From Peronospora farinosa (taxonomy: Eukaryota > Oomycota > Peronosporomycetes > Peronosporales > Peronosporaceae), in assembly GCA_947646735.1 (NCBI GenBank), contig CANTFK010000397.1, positions 24,899 to 88,898 of the forward strand: 64,000 nucleotides of DNA. Direction: 5' to 3'. The translations under genes were made by a program, and so were the position numbers. The notes beneath the pieces were generated by a model. It was not told the origin of the DNA and searched no databases. It saw only the letters and a list, made by a program, of their open reading frames with translations. Numbering within the stretch: position 1 is the first letter of the stretch; the number at the start of each line of letters is the position of its first letter. Below are positions 33,867 to 44,796 of the stretch, in pieces.

Positions 33867-34754
33867 ATGTTCTCGTTTATGCTTCGTTCCGCGTCCCACC
33901 AGCCGAGCGCTGCTGTTTCCGCCACTGCGATGGTGTCTGTTTTGGGTCTGGCTAGTTTTTCGACCGCCGCGCGCAACGCCGAGGAACCTAAGGTGGCGCT
34001 GAGTCCCAAGGAGTTCCGCTCCTTCAAGGTGACCAAGGTGGAAGACGTAACCCATGACACCAAGCGCCTGGTGTTCGCCCTACCCACCGAGGAGCACGAG
34101 ATGGGCACCACAGCGGCTAGCTGTCTCATGGCCAAGTTCGACTTGAATGGCAAGCCGGTCGTGCGCCCGTACACGCCCACTAACACAAACGACGAGAAGG
34201 GCAGGCTGGAGCTTGTGGTCAAGGGCTATCCGAATGGAAAACTGAGCAAACATATTGTCAACCTTAACGTGGGGGATGAACTGGCCATGAAGGGTCCGTT
34301 TCTCAAGTTCGAGTACAAGCCCAACCAGTACAAAAGTGTTGGCTTCATCTGCGGCGGCTCGGGCATCACCCCAGGGCTGCAGGTGATCAAGGAGATTTGC
34401 CGCAACCCAAACGACTCGACGCAAGTGGTGCTTGTCTTCTGCAATAAAACGGAGAAGGACATTATCCTCCGAGACGAGCTGGATGCACTACAGTACATGT
34501 ACCCGCAGTTCCAGGTGCATTACGTGCTGAGCGAGGCCGAGGCCAATTGGGAGGGCTACACGGGATATGTGACAAAAGAGCTCATCGAGAAACTCCTGCC
34601 TGGTCCGTCAAACGAGAGTTTCATCGGCGTGTGCGGACCCCCTCCCATGATGGGCGCTATCTCAGGTAACAAGGCCCCTGACCGGAGCCAGGGGGAGCTC
34701 AAGGGCCTGCTTAAAGAAGTAGGATATACTGACACGCAGGTTTTCAAGTTCTAA
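33867..34754 (+). CDS. NADH-cytochrome b5 reductase
   Basis: A single exon of 295 residues from ATG 33867. The N-terminal ~40 residues are hydrophobic and basic, consistent with a mitochondrial outer-membrane or ER anchor. The FAD-binding module contains RPYTPT, the flavin-contact motif. The NADH-binding module shows GGSGITPGLQVI (pyridine-nucleotide loop) and CGPPPMM, followed by the conserved QGELKGLLKEVGY end and a C-terminal Phe. The enzyme transfers electrons from NADH through FAD to cytochrome b5 for fatty-acid desaturation, sterol synthesis and related reactions. Length and motif spacing match the family and no defect is visible. G+C and codon use look higher than in the neighbouring genes, as expected for a highly expressed gene. 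Confidence 0.93.
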   Translation: MFSFMLRSASHQPSAAVSATAMVSVLGLASFSTAARNAEEPKVALSPKEFRSFKVTKVEDVTHDTKRLVFALPTEEHEMGTTAASCLMAKFDLNGKPVVRPYTPTNTNDEKGRLELVVKGYPNGKLSKHIVNLNVGDELAMKGPFLKFEYKPNQYKSVGFICGGSGITPGLQVIKEICRNPNDSTQVVLVFCNKTEKDIILRDELDALQYMYPQFQVHYVLSEAEANWEGYTGYVTKELIEKLLPGPSNESFIGVCGPPPMMGAISGNKAPDRSQGELKGLLKEVGYTDTQVFKF

Positions 34755-35142
34755 GCAGTCTACCAATCTGTCAATTCAGGCATCAAGAAACTAGACTTGG
34801 CTAGCTCGTTAGTAGAGAAGTTCAAGAAATGGACCCATGCCGCAAGAAAATAGAGCATATAGGCTCCTGCTTTCTTTCTATCTGCTCTTCTCGCGCATTT
34901 TGTTTTGTGTCAACCCGCTTTACTTTTATCAATGCAAGATTTAACGTCAGTCAGTATATGATGCACCAGGGCCGGAAGCCAAATTTATCAGCAGCTAATC
35001 GACACTAAACGCTAGATATTTCCACTGCTCAACCAGCAATCTCCTTTCTCCCCGATATGTTCATTTTACCACATGAAATTCCTACAAAACAAAGTTGACC
35101 AGGCTCGTAGTCACTTGGTAACTTACTTGCTCGTTGGCCAAA
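34755..35142. other. convergent 3' spacer
   Basis: About 390 bases between the stop codons of the cytochrome b5 reductase gene and the PH-phosphoglycerate mutase gene. No gene is seen. Confidence 0.45.
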
Positions 35143-36544
35143 CTACACCTCAGTAAGCTGCGTAGTCTCCAAATGTCCCGTCTGGTTCATGAATGTAAGC
35201 TGCACATTACCGACACTGTCGATTTCCATGGCAGTGATGCCGCAGTGATTGTAACGCATGCGACCCCACGTACCATCCGGGTTCACACCCAACGCTTTGC
35301 ACACAAACCATCGGATAATGTTAGAGTGGCACACCACCACACGGAATCTGTCAGTCGCACGAGTCTGCGTCGAGCGTATGGCAAATTTGCTGACATAGCG
35401 CTCGTGGTCTTCTTGGCTCAAATCACGCTCCTCCATCTCCACGTCCTGTGGAATCAGGTGTCGAAACATGGTGCGATATGCAATTTTGAGGCGAGCACAG
35501 TCTGACACCATGTTATCGAGCTTCTCTCTTGCCAATTGCTGACGGTTGCCATTCGGCAACGGGTTACCCGGCCACGCCTCACGGAACAACTTGTTCTCAC
35601 GAAGCTCCAGCGATCCTGGCGGGAAAGCCTCCCCAATCCGTTCTGCTGTCTCAACTGCTCGATGGATGCCGCTGTGGTACACTGGGAGCTTGGGAAACCG
35701 TTTCAACACCATCCTCTCCGACAAATAAGTGTGCAGGAATTTACCCGTCGTACGGGCCTGCTGCACTCCCAATTCCGTCAACGATCCATTCATGTCTATT
35801 GACGGCGTCTCCGACCTGACATAATGACCATGACGCACCAAAATGATGTGCGTCGTACGGCTTTGGTCTACCAGTGACAAGTCCGTCATGGGCTCAACAA
35901 AATGAGCCTCTGCAGCGACTGCAATAGCCGTCATCCAATCCATAAGCGTCTGCACATTAGGAGCTCCAAGAATCCGAGCACTTCCACTGGCCAACTTTAA
36001 ACTGAGTGACAAATTGTCTTGACGTTCCACGGATGCTCCTACAACATCCCAAGTGCCTTTCAATGCACCACATCGCTGTTTCGAGTCAATGGTATAGTAT
36101 GATAGCTCTTGTCCACGTAGCACAAACAAACGCTACCAAAATCATATGTATACGATTAGTTTTCGTTAAAAAAGATAACCAATGTATACCAAGTGTATAC
36201 AACGTCCGTACCTGTTTCCAATTTCGAAGACCAGACTCCCCCTTTTTTGTCAATTCACCCTCCATCAGCACATCGTTAGCAAAAATTTGGACATGAGCAT
36301 CGAGGATTTTTGTTTGGGAAAAATTATTGCTCAAGTCCGTGACCACAGATGGTCGTATCATGGCAGAGGGTCTCATCATAGAAGCCATCATAGATGGACG
36401 TGGACCACCTTGCGTCATACCAAGTCTCTTTGTCGCACTAGCCATTCCATTGCCATTGGGTGTAAAGTGATCGACAAGAGACAAACGCGAGTTGTGCGAT
36501 GGACGCATTTCATCCTCTGGTTGAGATGGAGACACCATTTTCAT
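35143..36544 (-). CDS. PH domain - phosphoglycerate-mutase-like (histidine phosphatase) protein
   Basis: Two exons (36544-36212, 36132-35143) join in phase 0 across a 79-nt GT-AG intron, giving 440 residues with the start at 36544. The frame is also open further upstream to 36712. A PH domain spans the intron (MEGELTKKGESGLRNWKQ then RLFVLRGQELSYYTID, ending in MDWMTAIAVAAEAH). The C-terminal two thirds is a histidine-phosphatase fold: the catalytic RHG motif is in ILVRHGHYVRSE, the second phosphate-pocket region in YHSGIHRAVETAERIGEAF and the second catalytic His in VVVCHSNIIRWFVC. The spacing resembles PGAM5-type protein phosphatases more than glycolytic mutases. Membrane targeting by the PH domain is inferred. 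The substrate is unknown. Confidence 0.85.
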
Positions 36545-37559
36545 TGTAACGCGCTCGGTTTTTCTCGACTTTGTCCTGTTGATTAATAGGAAAATAATAG
36601 ATGTCAAATACTGTGCTGACTCTCTCTCTCTCTTGACTGGGATTGCTACAAAACTTCGACTCTCTTGTCGGTGACTGGCTATTTCAAGAGTAGTTTTACT
36701 TTTCAGCGACATAAGGGGTACTTACGCGTCACAACAATAGCTACATCATGGTTTTTACTTATAGAAAAACAATATATGGAATAAAAACAATTTCATACAA
36801 TTGGCTTTATGGAGTTTTAACGACTATTTGTATAGTGATATAATATCGGAATTGGCTGATTGTACATTTCATAAATGAGAGAGTCCAGGGATTAAAGATA
36901 ACGCTTTCCGCCAAGCCTTGTGAGCTGAACTAGTAAGCACACAGAACGGGAAAGCGGAGCCTTTTACCAAGGAACTTCTTGCAAAAGAACTGCTTCGAGA
37001 GCAAACCCACCCCCTGTTGGTAGCCTGCGGATTGTGTGCCATGTAAAGCAAGATTGTGGCACAAACTTAGTAGCGACACGTTGGTCAAAACTTTGAGCGC
37101 TTCATTCACGCGCTTGTTCGTCAAGTAACGCAAAGGTACCACCCGACTGCAAAACATGTAGTGGATCTAAATACACATTCTGCACAGGCAATGGCCGTGT
37201 TCTCAACATTGTAATCTTCTATAAAGCTTACCACAAGCAGTTCTCAACATCAGCCGAGTATTATTCCAGGCCGCGTACTCCATCATGACTTTACAGGCGT
37301 ATTGGTTCTTACTTTAAGCGGCCATATGGTTATACGCTTCGGCGGCCACGCACTATAGACAAACGGGCCGCTCGAGCGACTTATAAGGACATAAACAATG
37401 GTACACGCTGCTACGCTGCTATGCTGCATCAGTATAGCCGGACAATTCCGAGCAGGTGCCAGCCCGTAACAATCTCGGGACTCGATCGAGCACCGGCGTT
37501 GCTAATCAGGCTTATGAACTAACAGACATCCTGCAATCCCTAAACGATTAAATAGACTC

Positions 37560-37605
<46 letters not shown>

Positions 37606-39084
37606 TTATCTTCGTAAGAGCTGTCTCTGCGGGGTCACAGAACCCGTGCGTAGATGCTATACACAATGTCATGTCAATCATTTACTCTCGGTATTAATAT
37701 TCAAATGTTGTACTCAATATACAAATGTTGTACTCAATATACAAATGTTGTACTTATAAGCAGATTCAAACCTTTACCCGCAGCATCAGTTGTTGTAGAG
37801 CGAGCTTTAGAAGAGGCAGAGGCCATTTGTTCGTACGATCACAGCGCGCGTTCACCAAGTTGATTGTGTACATAGAGTTGATGTTATCATTGCCACGTAC
37901 TTGGACTTAAGACATAGATCAGACATCGATTGCGCACAAAGCGACCGAAGGGCCCCATTTGGAATGGTTATTTCCTGCCAGCGCTAACGTTAGCATGCCA
38001 GCGACAGCTACAATATATCTGAATAGCCAATAAACAAAGTACAAGACCTGTGCAAATTTAGCAGCTGTATCTGCAGCACTATCTATACATTTACACCATT
38101 ATCTGCATTTGCTCTATAAATTGTCTAATCGCTAAACATCTAACATGTCGCTGGCTGAGCCAAGAACAAGATGTTCCAGAGCATGTGCCTGGCCCGAGCT
38201 CTTGCAAGTTTCGGGTATAAATGAACACGCGCTGAGGCAGCTGAAGAGACGATGTCGACAGCTGTAAAGCGCGCGTTTCAGTGTGTAAACTCTGTGGATG
38301 GCGGCGCACTTGTAAGTGAATGTTATGACCGTTGTAGGCGCTAGACGGAATGCTGGCTGCATGACAAAGCTTCTCCTTCTCTCCTTTATCTTGTGATTTG
38401 GAGATCAAAAATGGAATTAAATCCATACATTTCGTAAATCCAATTAACTGGAGCCTTCTGGCTTTTGATACGTCCAGTGTAGAACAGATGATCTCTTCTA
38501 CAGTGAAGGTATCGAAGTAAAGCAATATTACCACACTTAAAAATTTAACATGCACACAGCATTTCTGAAACTTTTGTGTGATCGTCGTGGCTGTGGCTTT
38601 TTGTTGCGCCTGAACTATCTAAATCACACATAGACAGAAATTACTACGGTTTTGTCGATCTGATTAAATAAATATCTCAAACATCGGAACGTCAAGTTTG
38701 CTGCTTACTATAGCTTAGTAAGTTGATAAGATCATTTGGCCCGTCAAATTTTTACGGTACGCTTTGTCAACGAACAAAAGCGCCACAGTTTGGCACCCAG
38801 CACCAGCCTAATTTCCAAAAAAAACTACTGTCGACTTTCTCGCAGTGCACGGCTTTTTGTCCTACATATTGTAACGAAAGCTCAACTACTTCTTTGGGCT
38901 GCCGAATGAAAAGTGGCATTAAGAGTTAAACTACTACTCAAATGAATGTATAATTATCCTTGTAAACTGATCACTCAATCCAGATCATTCGAAGACCACT
39001 GTCTTTCCCTTTACACAACACACACACCTACTGTCGTAATTCGTGATCCTCGACACATATTGACGATAATGATATGGTTCACGA
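36545..39084. other. 2.5-kb gene-poor spacer with simple repeats
   Basis: No supportable gene. It holds a (TCTG)n microsatellite at about 37561-37602 and a 20-bp tandem repeat (CAAATGTTGTACTCAATATA, about 2.7 copies) at 37702-37754. A 154-codon minus-strand frame at 38091-38555 has no recognisable features and may be chance or a relic. Its position next to the hAT/gypsy nest marks the start of the repeat-rich part of the window. Confidence 0.45.
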
Positions 39085-39099
39085 TAGAGGTGGTACCCA
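39085..39099 (+). repeat. hAT left terminal inverted repeat
   Basis: TAGAGGTGGTACCCA, matching the complement of 48323-48337 without mismatch. It is preceded by the target duplication GTTCACGA at 39077-39084. Confidence 0.85.
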
Positions 39100-39928
39100 T
39101 AAGGCTGGGTTGGGTAATTGCGTTTACCCACGACTCAGACTCATTCAAATTTCATTACCCACGACTTGGACTCATACCCGCGGGTAATTACCCATGTTAC
39201 CCGCGCAATAAACATGCGGACTATTAAATAATATGGAAGAGAGAAAAGCATAATGAAAATTGATAATAAAAGTATCCACACTCTACGTCTCCCACTGGGA
39301 AGTTCAAGCGAGCTGACAAAGGAAAAAACTAGTCCCTTGCCGACAAAATAACGTGACCCTGTGTCCTTATCCAATCCTTGAAGTACAAAAGCCTCTCCAA
39401 GCTTTTAGGGGAAAGCAAAGTTCTGTTCTACCTGTAAGTCTTTTTACCTTGAGAGAAACCTCTCTCAAACGGAGTTGAAGACGCGGGAATGGCCAGATAA
39501 AATCTTGCCATCCTTGCAAGTGTCGGGAATTGCAGCTGATGCAGTGCTCACCACTCCAATGGCAATTAGTGTATGTGAACAGGCGAAAAAGCAAAATAAT
39601 TTTGAGGTATTTTCCTCGACTTTGCTCACTGCGGTCTTAGAACTCTGCCTTCAACAAATGCGAAGACGTCTGGCTCCATGTCGTCATCGCTCATGTGTTA
39701 CTAATGTTGACATGTGGCGGAGGCGGGGTGTTTTCTAATGACTTATGATGGCTGTATGCTGCATCCACAAAAAGCAACTCAATATGCTTGTGGGCTATGG
39801 CCAAGAGCCCGAAATTGCTTTGGCCCTTCGTCGAGGGTTTTGAACCAGCTGATATTCTATCTTGGACCTAACTCCGTTGCAAAGAAGTTTGCATCCTGTT
39901 TAAATGCCAGCTTGATATATATTTCTTG

Positions 39929-40388
39929 TGTAATGGGGCACCCTCCGACTATACTGATTACAGTATAGTCTACTTTCACTGATTACAGTGAAAGCAGGTG
40001 CCTCAATTACCTCTCTTACACAAGAGGCAGAGGAAGCTTTACTTCTAAACAAACGCTTAGAAGTAGAGGAAAAGAAAACTGTATTTAATATAGTTAACTA
40101 TCTTAATAAAACTAATCTGTTATAACCTATGTTAACTATATTAAACTACAACTATGTATGTCGACAACTTGCCCTCCACTCATTGCGCGCGTCCATCGGT
40201 CATTGGTCAGCGCGTTGGCTGATATGATGGCCCATATCAACCAATAAGAGGGCATCTCCAACTTCAAGGAGATCTAGGAACAATATTATAAGAAAAGGTA
40301 ATATTGTCAAAATATTATTAGTTATAATAATATTTTATTGACACTTCATATAAGTGTCAATATTATGTAACGGGCTCACCCCGTTACA
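39929..40388 (-). repeat. LTR (element 3' LTR)
   Basis: 460 bp, identical to 47609-48068 except for three substitutions. TG...CA termini. Contains at least five perfect inverted repeats with arms of 9-12 bp, for example arms at 39947-39956 and 39961-39970, and at 40309-40320 and 40325-40336. Confidence 0.9.
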
Positions 40389-40402
40389 TCACCCTCCCCC
40401 TC
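40389..40402 (-). other. polypurine tract of the gypsy element
   Basis: On the minus strand it reads GAGGGGGAGGGTGA, directly before the TG of the 3' LTR, the expected site of plus-strand priming. Confidence 0.8.
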
Positions 40403-40430
40403 AACCAACAGTCACATTAGTGACTGTTTA

Positions 40431-42170
40431 ATGACTATGGGAAAGGAGAACTTGTTGAATTTTCTTTCATTCAACAATTACGCTATGACAAAGTCAATGC
40501 GCGTCGCTGCTAAGGCAGCCGAGAGCTCGGCTGCACGCCTGTGTGCAGCCGCTACTGAGGCTTCACAGCCTCAGTCATCAGACACTAATGTGTCTGCTGG
40601 AAGTCAACATCAGCCTGCAACGCCTGTTGCAGGTTCACGTAGCGCTTCGCCACGTGAAGATGTTGACCCAGAGTTAGTCGCTGACTACTCTGGTGAGTCG
40701 GATGACGCATCCGACTCAAAGCCACCTGTGTCACTCCCGGGCTCTCCCCGGGGTGATACCTCGTCGTCTAATGCTACGAAGAGAGATCGTGGTACATTGA
40801 GTGAATCAATGTACCGTGAAATGTTCGGGTCGTCTGATGAATCAGACGACTCGCCAAACGAGTCGAAGGATAGTGACTCGGGTGGGGACCGTAAGGGTGA
40901 TGTCAGTGCTTCTACTGACATCAATGCTCATAGTGTCGGTACTTCTGTTGACACCACGCAGGAGGCTTTAGACCACAACGTATTGCGTCTTGCTCCTGAT
41001 CGCAAGCCATGAATGCTACCTAAGCATCTGCTTGATCGTTGGTCTGGAAAGACCAACGAACGGTTCCCCATACCGTTGTTTGATGCGTCAAAGCTTCATG
41101 GCCTTGACGCCAGTGCGAAGAATTTTCGCACTGAGAACGATTATTACATCGATGTGTTCCTTGAACATCGATGGTATGGCCCACACAAGAAGCGTGAGGC
41201 TGACGCGTTCCTCCAATCTTGGAACGCGTTTATCGCCAACGTTTTAAACGTTGGGAAAGAGGCTTGGTTTCAAAGACTTTATGCTAGCCGCAATAAGTTT
41301 GAGAAACGAAGTACGTCCGGTGCATGCTATCGTTTGCACCGGTTATCGAGAGAGGCAGGCCTGTTATGCCTCTCTTGGGGCGACCCATGCCCGGGGTGCC
41401 TGAGCACCTCGTCAAGAGCGCCTAAGGAGGCGTACCTCCTTACTGAGCCCTGGTGGAGGCCTCGCATCTCTTCTGAGATGCGTGAAGGGATTGCTACTTT
41501 GCAATCCCTTTACGAACGCGCTGGGCGCTCGTTTTCCGATGGTCTTTCACCATCGGGTGCCCCTTGTCGTACTGTTCGACAAGGCCGGGAACGTCGGCCA
41601 TCAGTTGGGCCCGAGGTTCCCAGCTATCCGCCGAAGGCGGATAGCCACGCCACCGGACGAGATAACTCGTCCGACGTCCCTTCACCTCGTGATGCTTTAG
41701 TAAGCGTTCCACGAGGAAGCGCTTCCCACCATGGGAGTCTACCAGCGGATGCGGTGGTGGAGGAAAACCCCTGTCCGATTCTTTCATCGGACTTGGCTGC
41801 TGAGTTAGACGGGTTTGCCCGTGTAACTCGTGAGCTCCGTTGTGATGTTGATCACGAACGGGATAAGCGTCGCCGCTTAGAGGACATTGTGCGACAGCTT
41901 GGGTTTGACCATGAGAGGTCTCGGGCGAACAATGCTGTCGCATTATTGGAGAATGAACGGCGAGTTCATTCTCTGAGTAACGAGCTGGCGACAGCTCGTC
42001 AGGAGATCGTCCAATATCATGGGAAGATCTCATCTCTACACGACCAGATATCGAATCTGGTTCGTGACAACAAGAATCTGAAGGAGATTCTTGAGAATAA
42101 CGGCTATCTTCGTCGTTCGAAGAAGCCGCGTACTGAACGTACGGACGAAGACGTCCCACGTAAAACGTAG
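40431..42170 (+). CDS. antisense reading frame of the gypsy element
   Basis: Opposite to pol, one plus-strand frame stays open for about 1.74 kb from just inside the polypurine tract to the integrase tail, broken only by one TGA at 41010-41012 that is immediately followed by an in-frame ATG. The 193-codon first part is serine/aspartate-rich. The 385-codon second part has an ordered start (FRTENDYYIDVFLEHRWYG, FLQSWNAFIANVLNVGK), a basic middle and a C-terminal coiled coil of ~100 residues (ENERRVHSLSNELATARQEI) with a basic, nuclear-signal-like end (RRSKKPRTER). I recognise no domain. Whether it is translated is unknown. Its length and the presence of a similarly placed frame in the other elements of this window support function. 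Confidence 0.55.
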
Positions 42171-42183
42171 GATGCGTACGCAT
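41494..42183 (-). pseudogene. chromodomain of the gypsy integrase
   Basis: This frame opens with HPTFYVGRLRPYV, the usual continuation of the GPF region. A proline/serine-rich linker follows, and it ends with a chromodomain at residues ~165-220 (FLVERLLKHHEVKGRRTSYL, then VRWRGYPPSADSWEP). Chromodomains guide chromovirus integration to marked chromatin. The sequence is completely overlapped on the opposite strand by the antisense frame 41013-42170. Confidence 0.8.
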
Positions 42184-43240
42184 CCTGCGGTGGCAACTCG
42201 ATCGTGTATGCGTTGCCTAGGCGGCGCAATACACGAAACGGGCCGATGTACTTGGGCAACAATTTATTGCTGCCCACGTTAGTCACTACATGTTTAGGTA
42301 GGTTTACTGTTGACAGTAAAACTAAATCACCTTCAATAAATGTTTGAGCATTTGCCCTTCCATTATTGTCTGCGTTTCGTTTTTGCTTATCCACCGCTTC
42401 CGCGATGGAATCTTGCACGAAACGGACTACCGCTTCACGAGTCAGCAGGAAATCCTCAGCTGACTCGTTGCTTTTGGCTGCAGTGCATTGTGAATGCACT
42501 GCAGAGATATCGATTACTAATTCAGTGAGAACATTACTGTTCTCACTTGTGATACCTCGAACGATGCTGATATCTTCAGCATCGTTGTCAGTAAGAGCGT
42601 CATCGCTCTTACTTTCTTCCTCTTCACCGAAGTCGAATGGTACGACTTCGGTTACTTTCGCGTCGACCATAACGTCGTCGCGTGATGAGCAAGAGCCAGA
42701 TTGGTTCTCGCTCGAGCGAGTTCCTCCCCCCCTTGAATTAGAGTCACCTTCTACTAAGGTGGGGACACGTGGATGGCGAAGGCCATTCACGTAGAACGGT
42801 GTATGCGTCGTAGACGCATGCACGGAGTTGTTGATGGCGAATTCGACCATCGACAAGAACTCACTCCAACTCGTAAACGAGTGGACGTACCCTCGAATAA
42901 TTTCTTCGAGGACGCGATTGGCGCGTTCAGTCTGACCATCGGTTTCTGGATGGTCAGAAGTAGACATTGTGAGCCGTGTTCCAAGTGTTTGGAACACGGA
43001 ACGCCAAAACTAAGCCGTGAACCGGGGGTCCTTATCAGACACAACATCACGGGGTAAACCGTGCAATCGAAAGATTGTATCGATAAACACTCGAGCACAG
43101 CCCTCTGCTGTGATCGACTCAGGTACAGCAACAAGATGTACCATCTTGCTGAACCTGTCTACAAACACGAGAATACCATTATTCCCGTGAGCGTCTTTGG
43201 GAACCCAAAGACGAAGTCCATTGATACGGACTCCCAGCAC
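42104..43240 (-). pseudogene. gypsy integrase core and C-terminal region (frameshifted)
   Basis: 43240-43010 carries the first catalytic part (LVFVDRFSKMVHL with the first Asp, VVSDKDPRF with the second). After a break near 43000 the frame 42997-42104 continues with HPETDGQTERANRVLEE (third catalytic residue), an acidic insert and the GPF/SH3-like region (LLPKYIGPFRVLRRLGNAY). It leaves the frame before the chromodomain. All three acidic residues of the DDE triad are present, but not in one frame. Confidence 0.85.
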
Positions 43241-43292
43241 TCTGCCGGAACAGGTAGAGGCTGCAATGGTGCACGGAGTGAAGGACTAGGCT

Positions 43293-44785
43293 TTACTCGT
43301 TGACACACCTCGCAAGCACGCAAGCACGCACGTACTTGCGCACAAACTTATACTGGCGTGGCCAGTAAAAGTCGCGACTGACCGTGAGGTAAGTCTTCTC
43401 ACGGCCGCGATGCCCACTTATTGGTGCATCGTGACATTCAAACATGATCCGTAACCTGAGATCATGTTGTGGCGGTACAACGACACGAGGCGTGTCGTTG
43501 TTGACGGCTGTGTAGTACAGTAAGCCGTCCCGCTGGGTATATCGATCTAGAGAAGATCGATACATGGCAGGCAAGCGCTTCTTAGCTTGCGTGGATGGGT
43601 CCTTGAGGTACTCCATCAGGCGTACAAGATCATTATCTTGTGCGCATGCCCTTCTAATGTCGTCGAGTTTACTCGACGACAAGACGCTGGTACTCAGCGT
43701 GGCGACAGTGGTGTTCACATCACTGTCGGATTGCACAGTCGGCTCTAGGTCAGCCCGACGTGAGAGGGCATCGGAGACGACGTTAAGTCGTCCCGGCTTA
43801 TACTCCACGGAGAAGTTGTACTCCGCGAAGAATGACAACCATCTCGCCATTCGTTGCGAGAGGTGTGGACTATTTACAGCCGTGCGTAGTGACGCATGGT
43901 CTGTATATACAATGAACGGTCTATCTCCTAAGAGATAGACGCGAAAATTAGCCAGTGAATACTTCATGGCAAGGAGTTCTTTGTCATGCACCGGGTAATT
44001 GCGCTCAGCCGGTTGCAGCTGACGCGATTGATAACAGACGACACGCTCGGCGCCGTCTGTATCATATTGCATCAGTGCGCAGCCGATTGCAAAATCACTG
44101 GCGTCACAGACCACATGAAATGGTCTGTCTTGATCGGCAATCGCCAACACTGACGATTGCATCAAGCTTTGCTTGATACGTTCAAAGGAACGCTGACAAT
44201 CAGCGTTCCAGTTCCACTTTACATTTTTCTTGAGTAAACAAGAAAGATGTACTGTCATTTCGGCGTAATTGCGCGAGTACTTGTGCAAGTACGCCGCTAG
44301 CCCAAGGAACTTCCTTAGTCCTTTGACATCGACTGGCACTGGCCAGTCGGTGATCGCCTTGATCTTTTCTGGATCAGGGCGTACGCCGTTCTTTCCGACG
44401 ATGCACCCAAGAAGTGGTATTTCGCTAGCTGCGAATATACACTTCTTGAGGTTGGCGTACAACTTATGCTCTCGCATAATTGTAAGAACCTTACGGACGT
44501 GAAGTCTATGGACTTCCACGTCTGTTTTCCCGTACATAGCTCGACTATGGACGAACACATCATCGAAGTAACTCGGTGCGAATTCGCGCACCGTCTCGAT
44601 AGATGTGAAACACATCTATTGAATGTGGCTGGTGCATTACTAAGCCCTTGCGGCATCACCAACCATTCCCAGAGCATACCAATGGGAGTGCTCACTGCTG
44701 TGTACGGGATGTCCCGTTCACGCATTAGGATCTGATAGAAACCATCCATCAGATCCATGGACGAAAAGATGGTACTCTTAGACAT
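43293..44785 (-). pseudogene. gypsy reverse transcriptase, RNase H and integrase zinc finger (frameshifted)
   Basis: 44785-44315 has the RT motifs SSMDLMDGFYQILM and MPQGLSNAPATFNR. After a frame change near 44610 the frame 44615-43293 holds the catalytic YFDD box, the thumb (GLRKFLGLAAYLHKYSRNY), RNase H (VVCDASDFAIGCAL, YTDHASL, SDALSRR) and the start of the integrase HHCC finger (HDAPISGHRGREKT). The frame ends at the second half of the zinc finger, where an 8-bp tandem duplication of GCAAGCAC at about 43310-43330 shifts the frame. Confidence 0.85.
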
Positions 44786-44796
44786 ACCATCTATGA

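Noticed and set aside
37561..37754. (TCTG)n and 20-bp repeats as functional elements
   Set aside because: Ordinary microsatellite and short tandem repeat with no further structure.
38091..38555. 154-codon minus-strand frame as a gene
   Set aside because: No domain, no neighbouring exon and repeat-rich surroundings.
39105..39206. GGGTAA-type words as interstitial telomere sequence
   Set aside because: They occur symmetrically at both ends of the hAT element (also 48218-48330) and as GGGTAATTACCC palindromes, so they are subterminal transposon motifs.
41494..42183. Treating the chromodomain frame as a mere shadow of the antisense frame
   Set aside because: The chromodomain motif and its fit to the preceding integrase region show it is genuinely coding. 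Both strands appear to be used.
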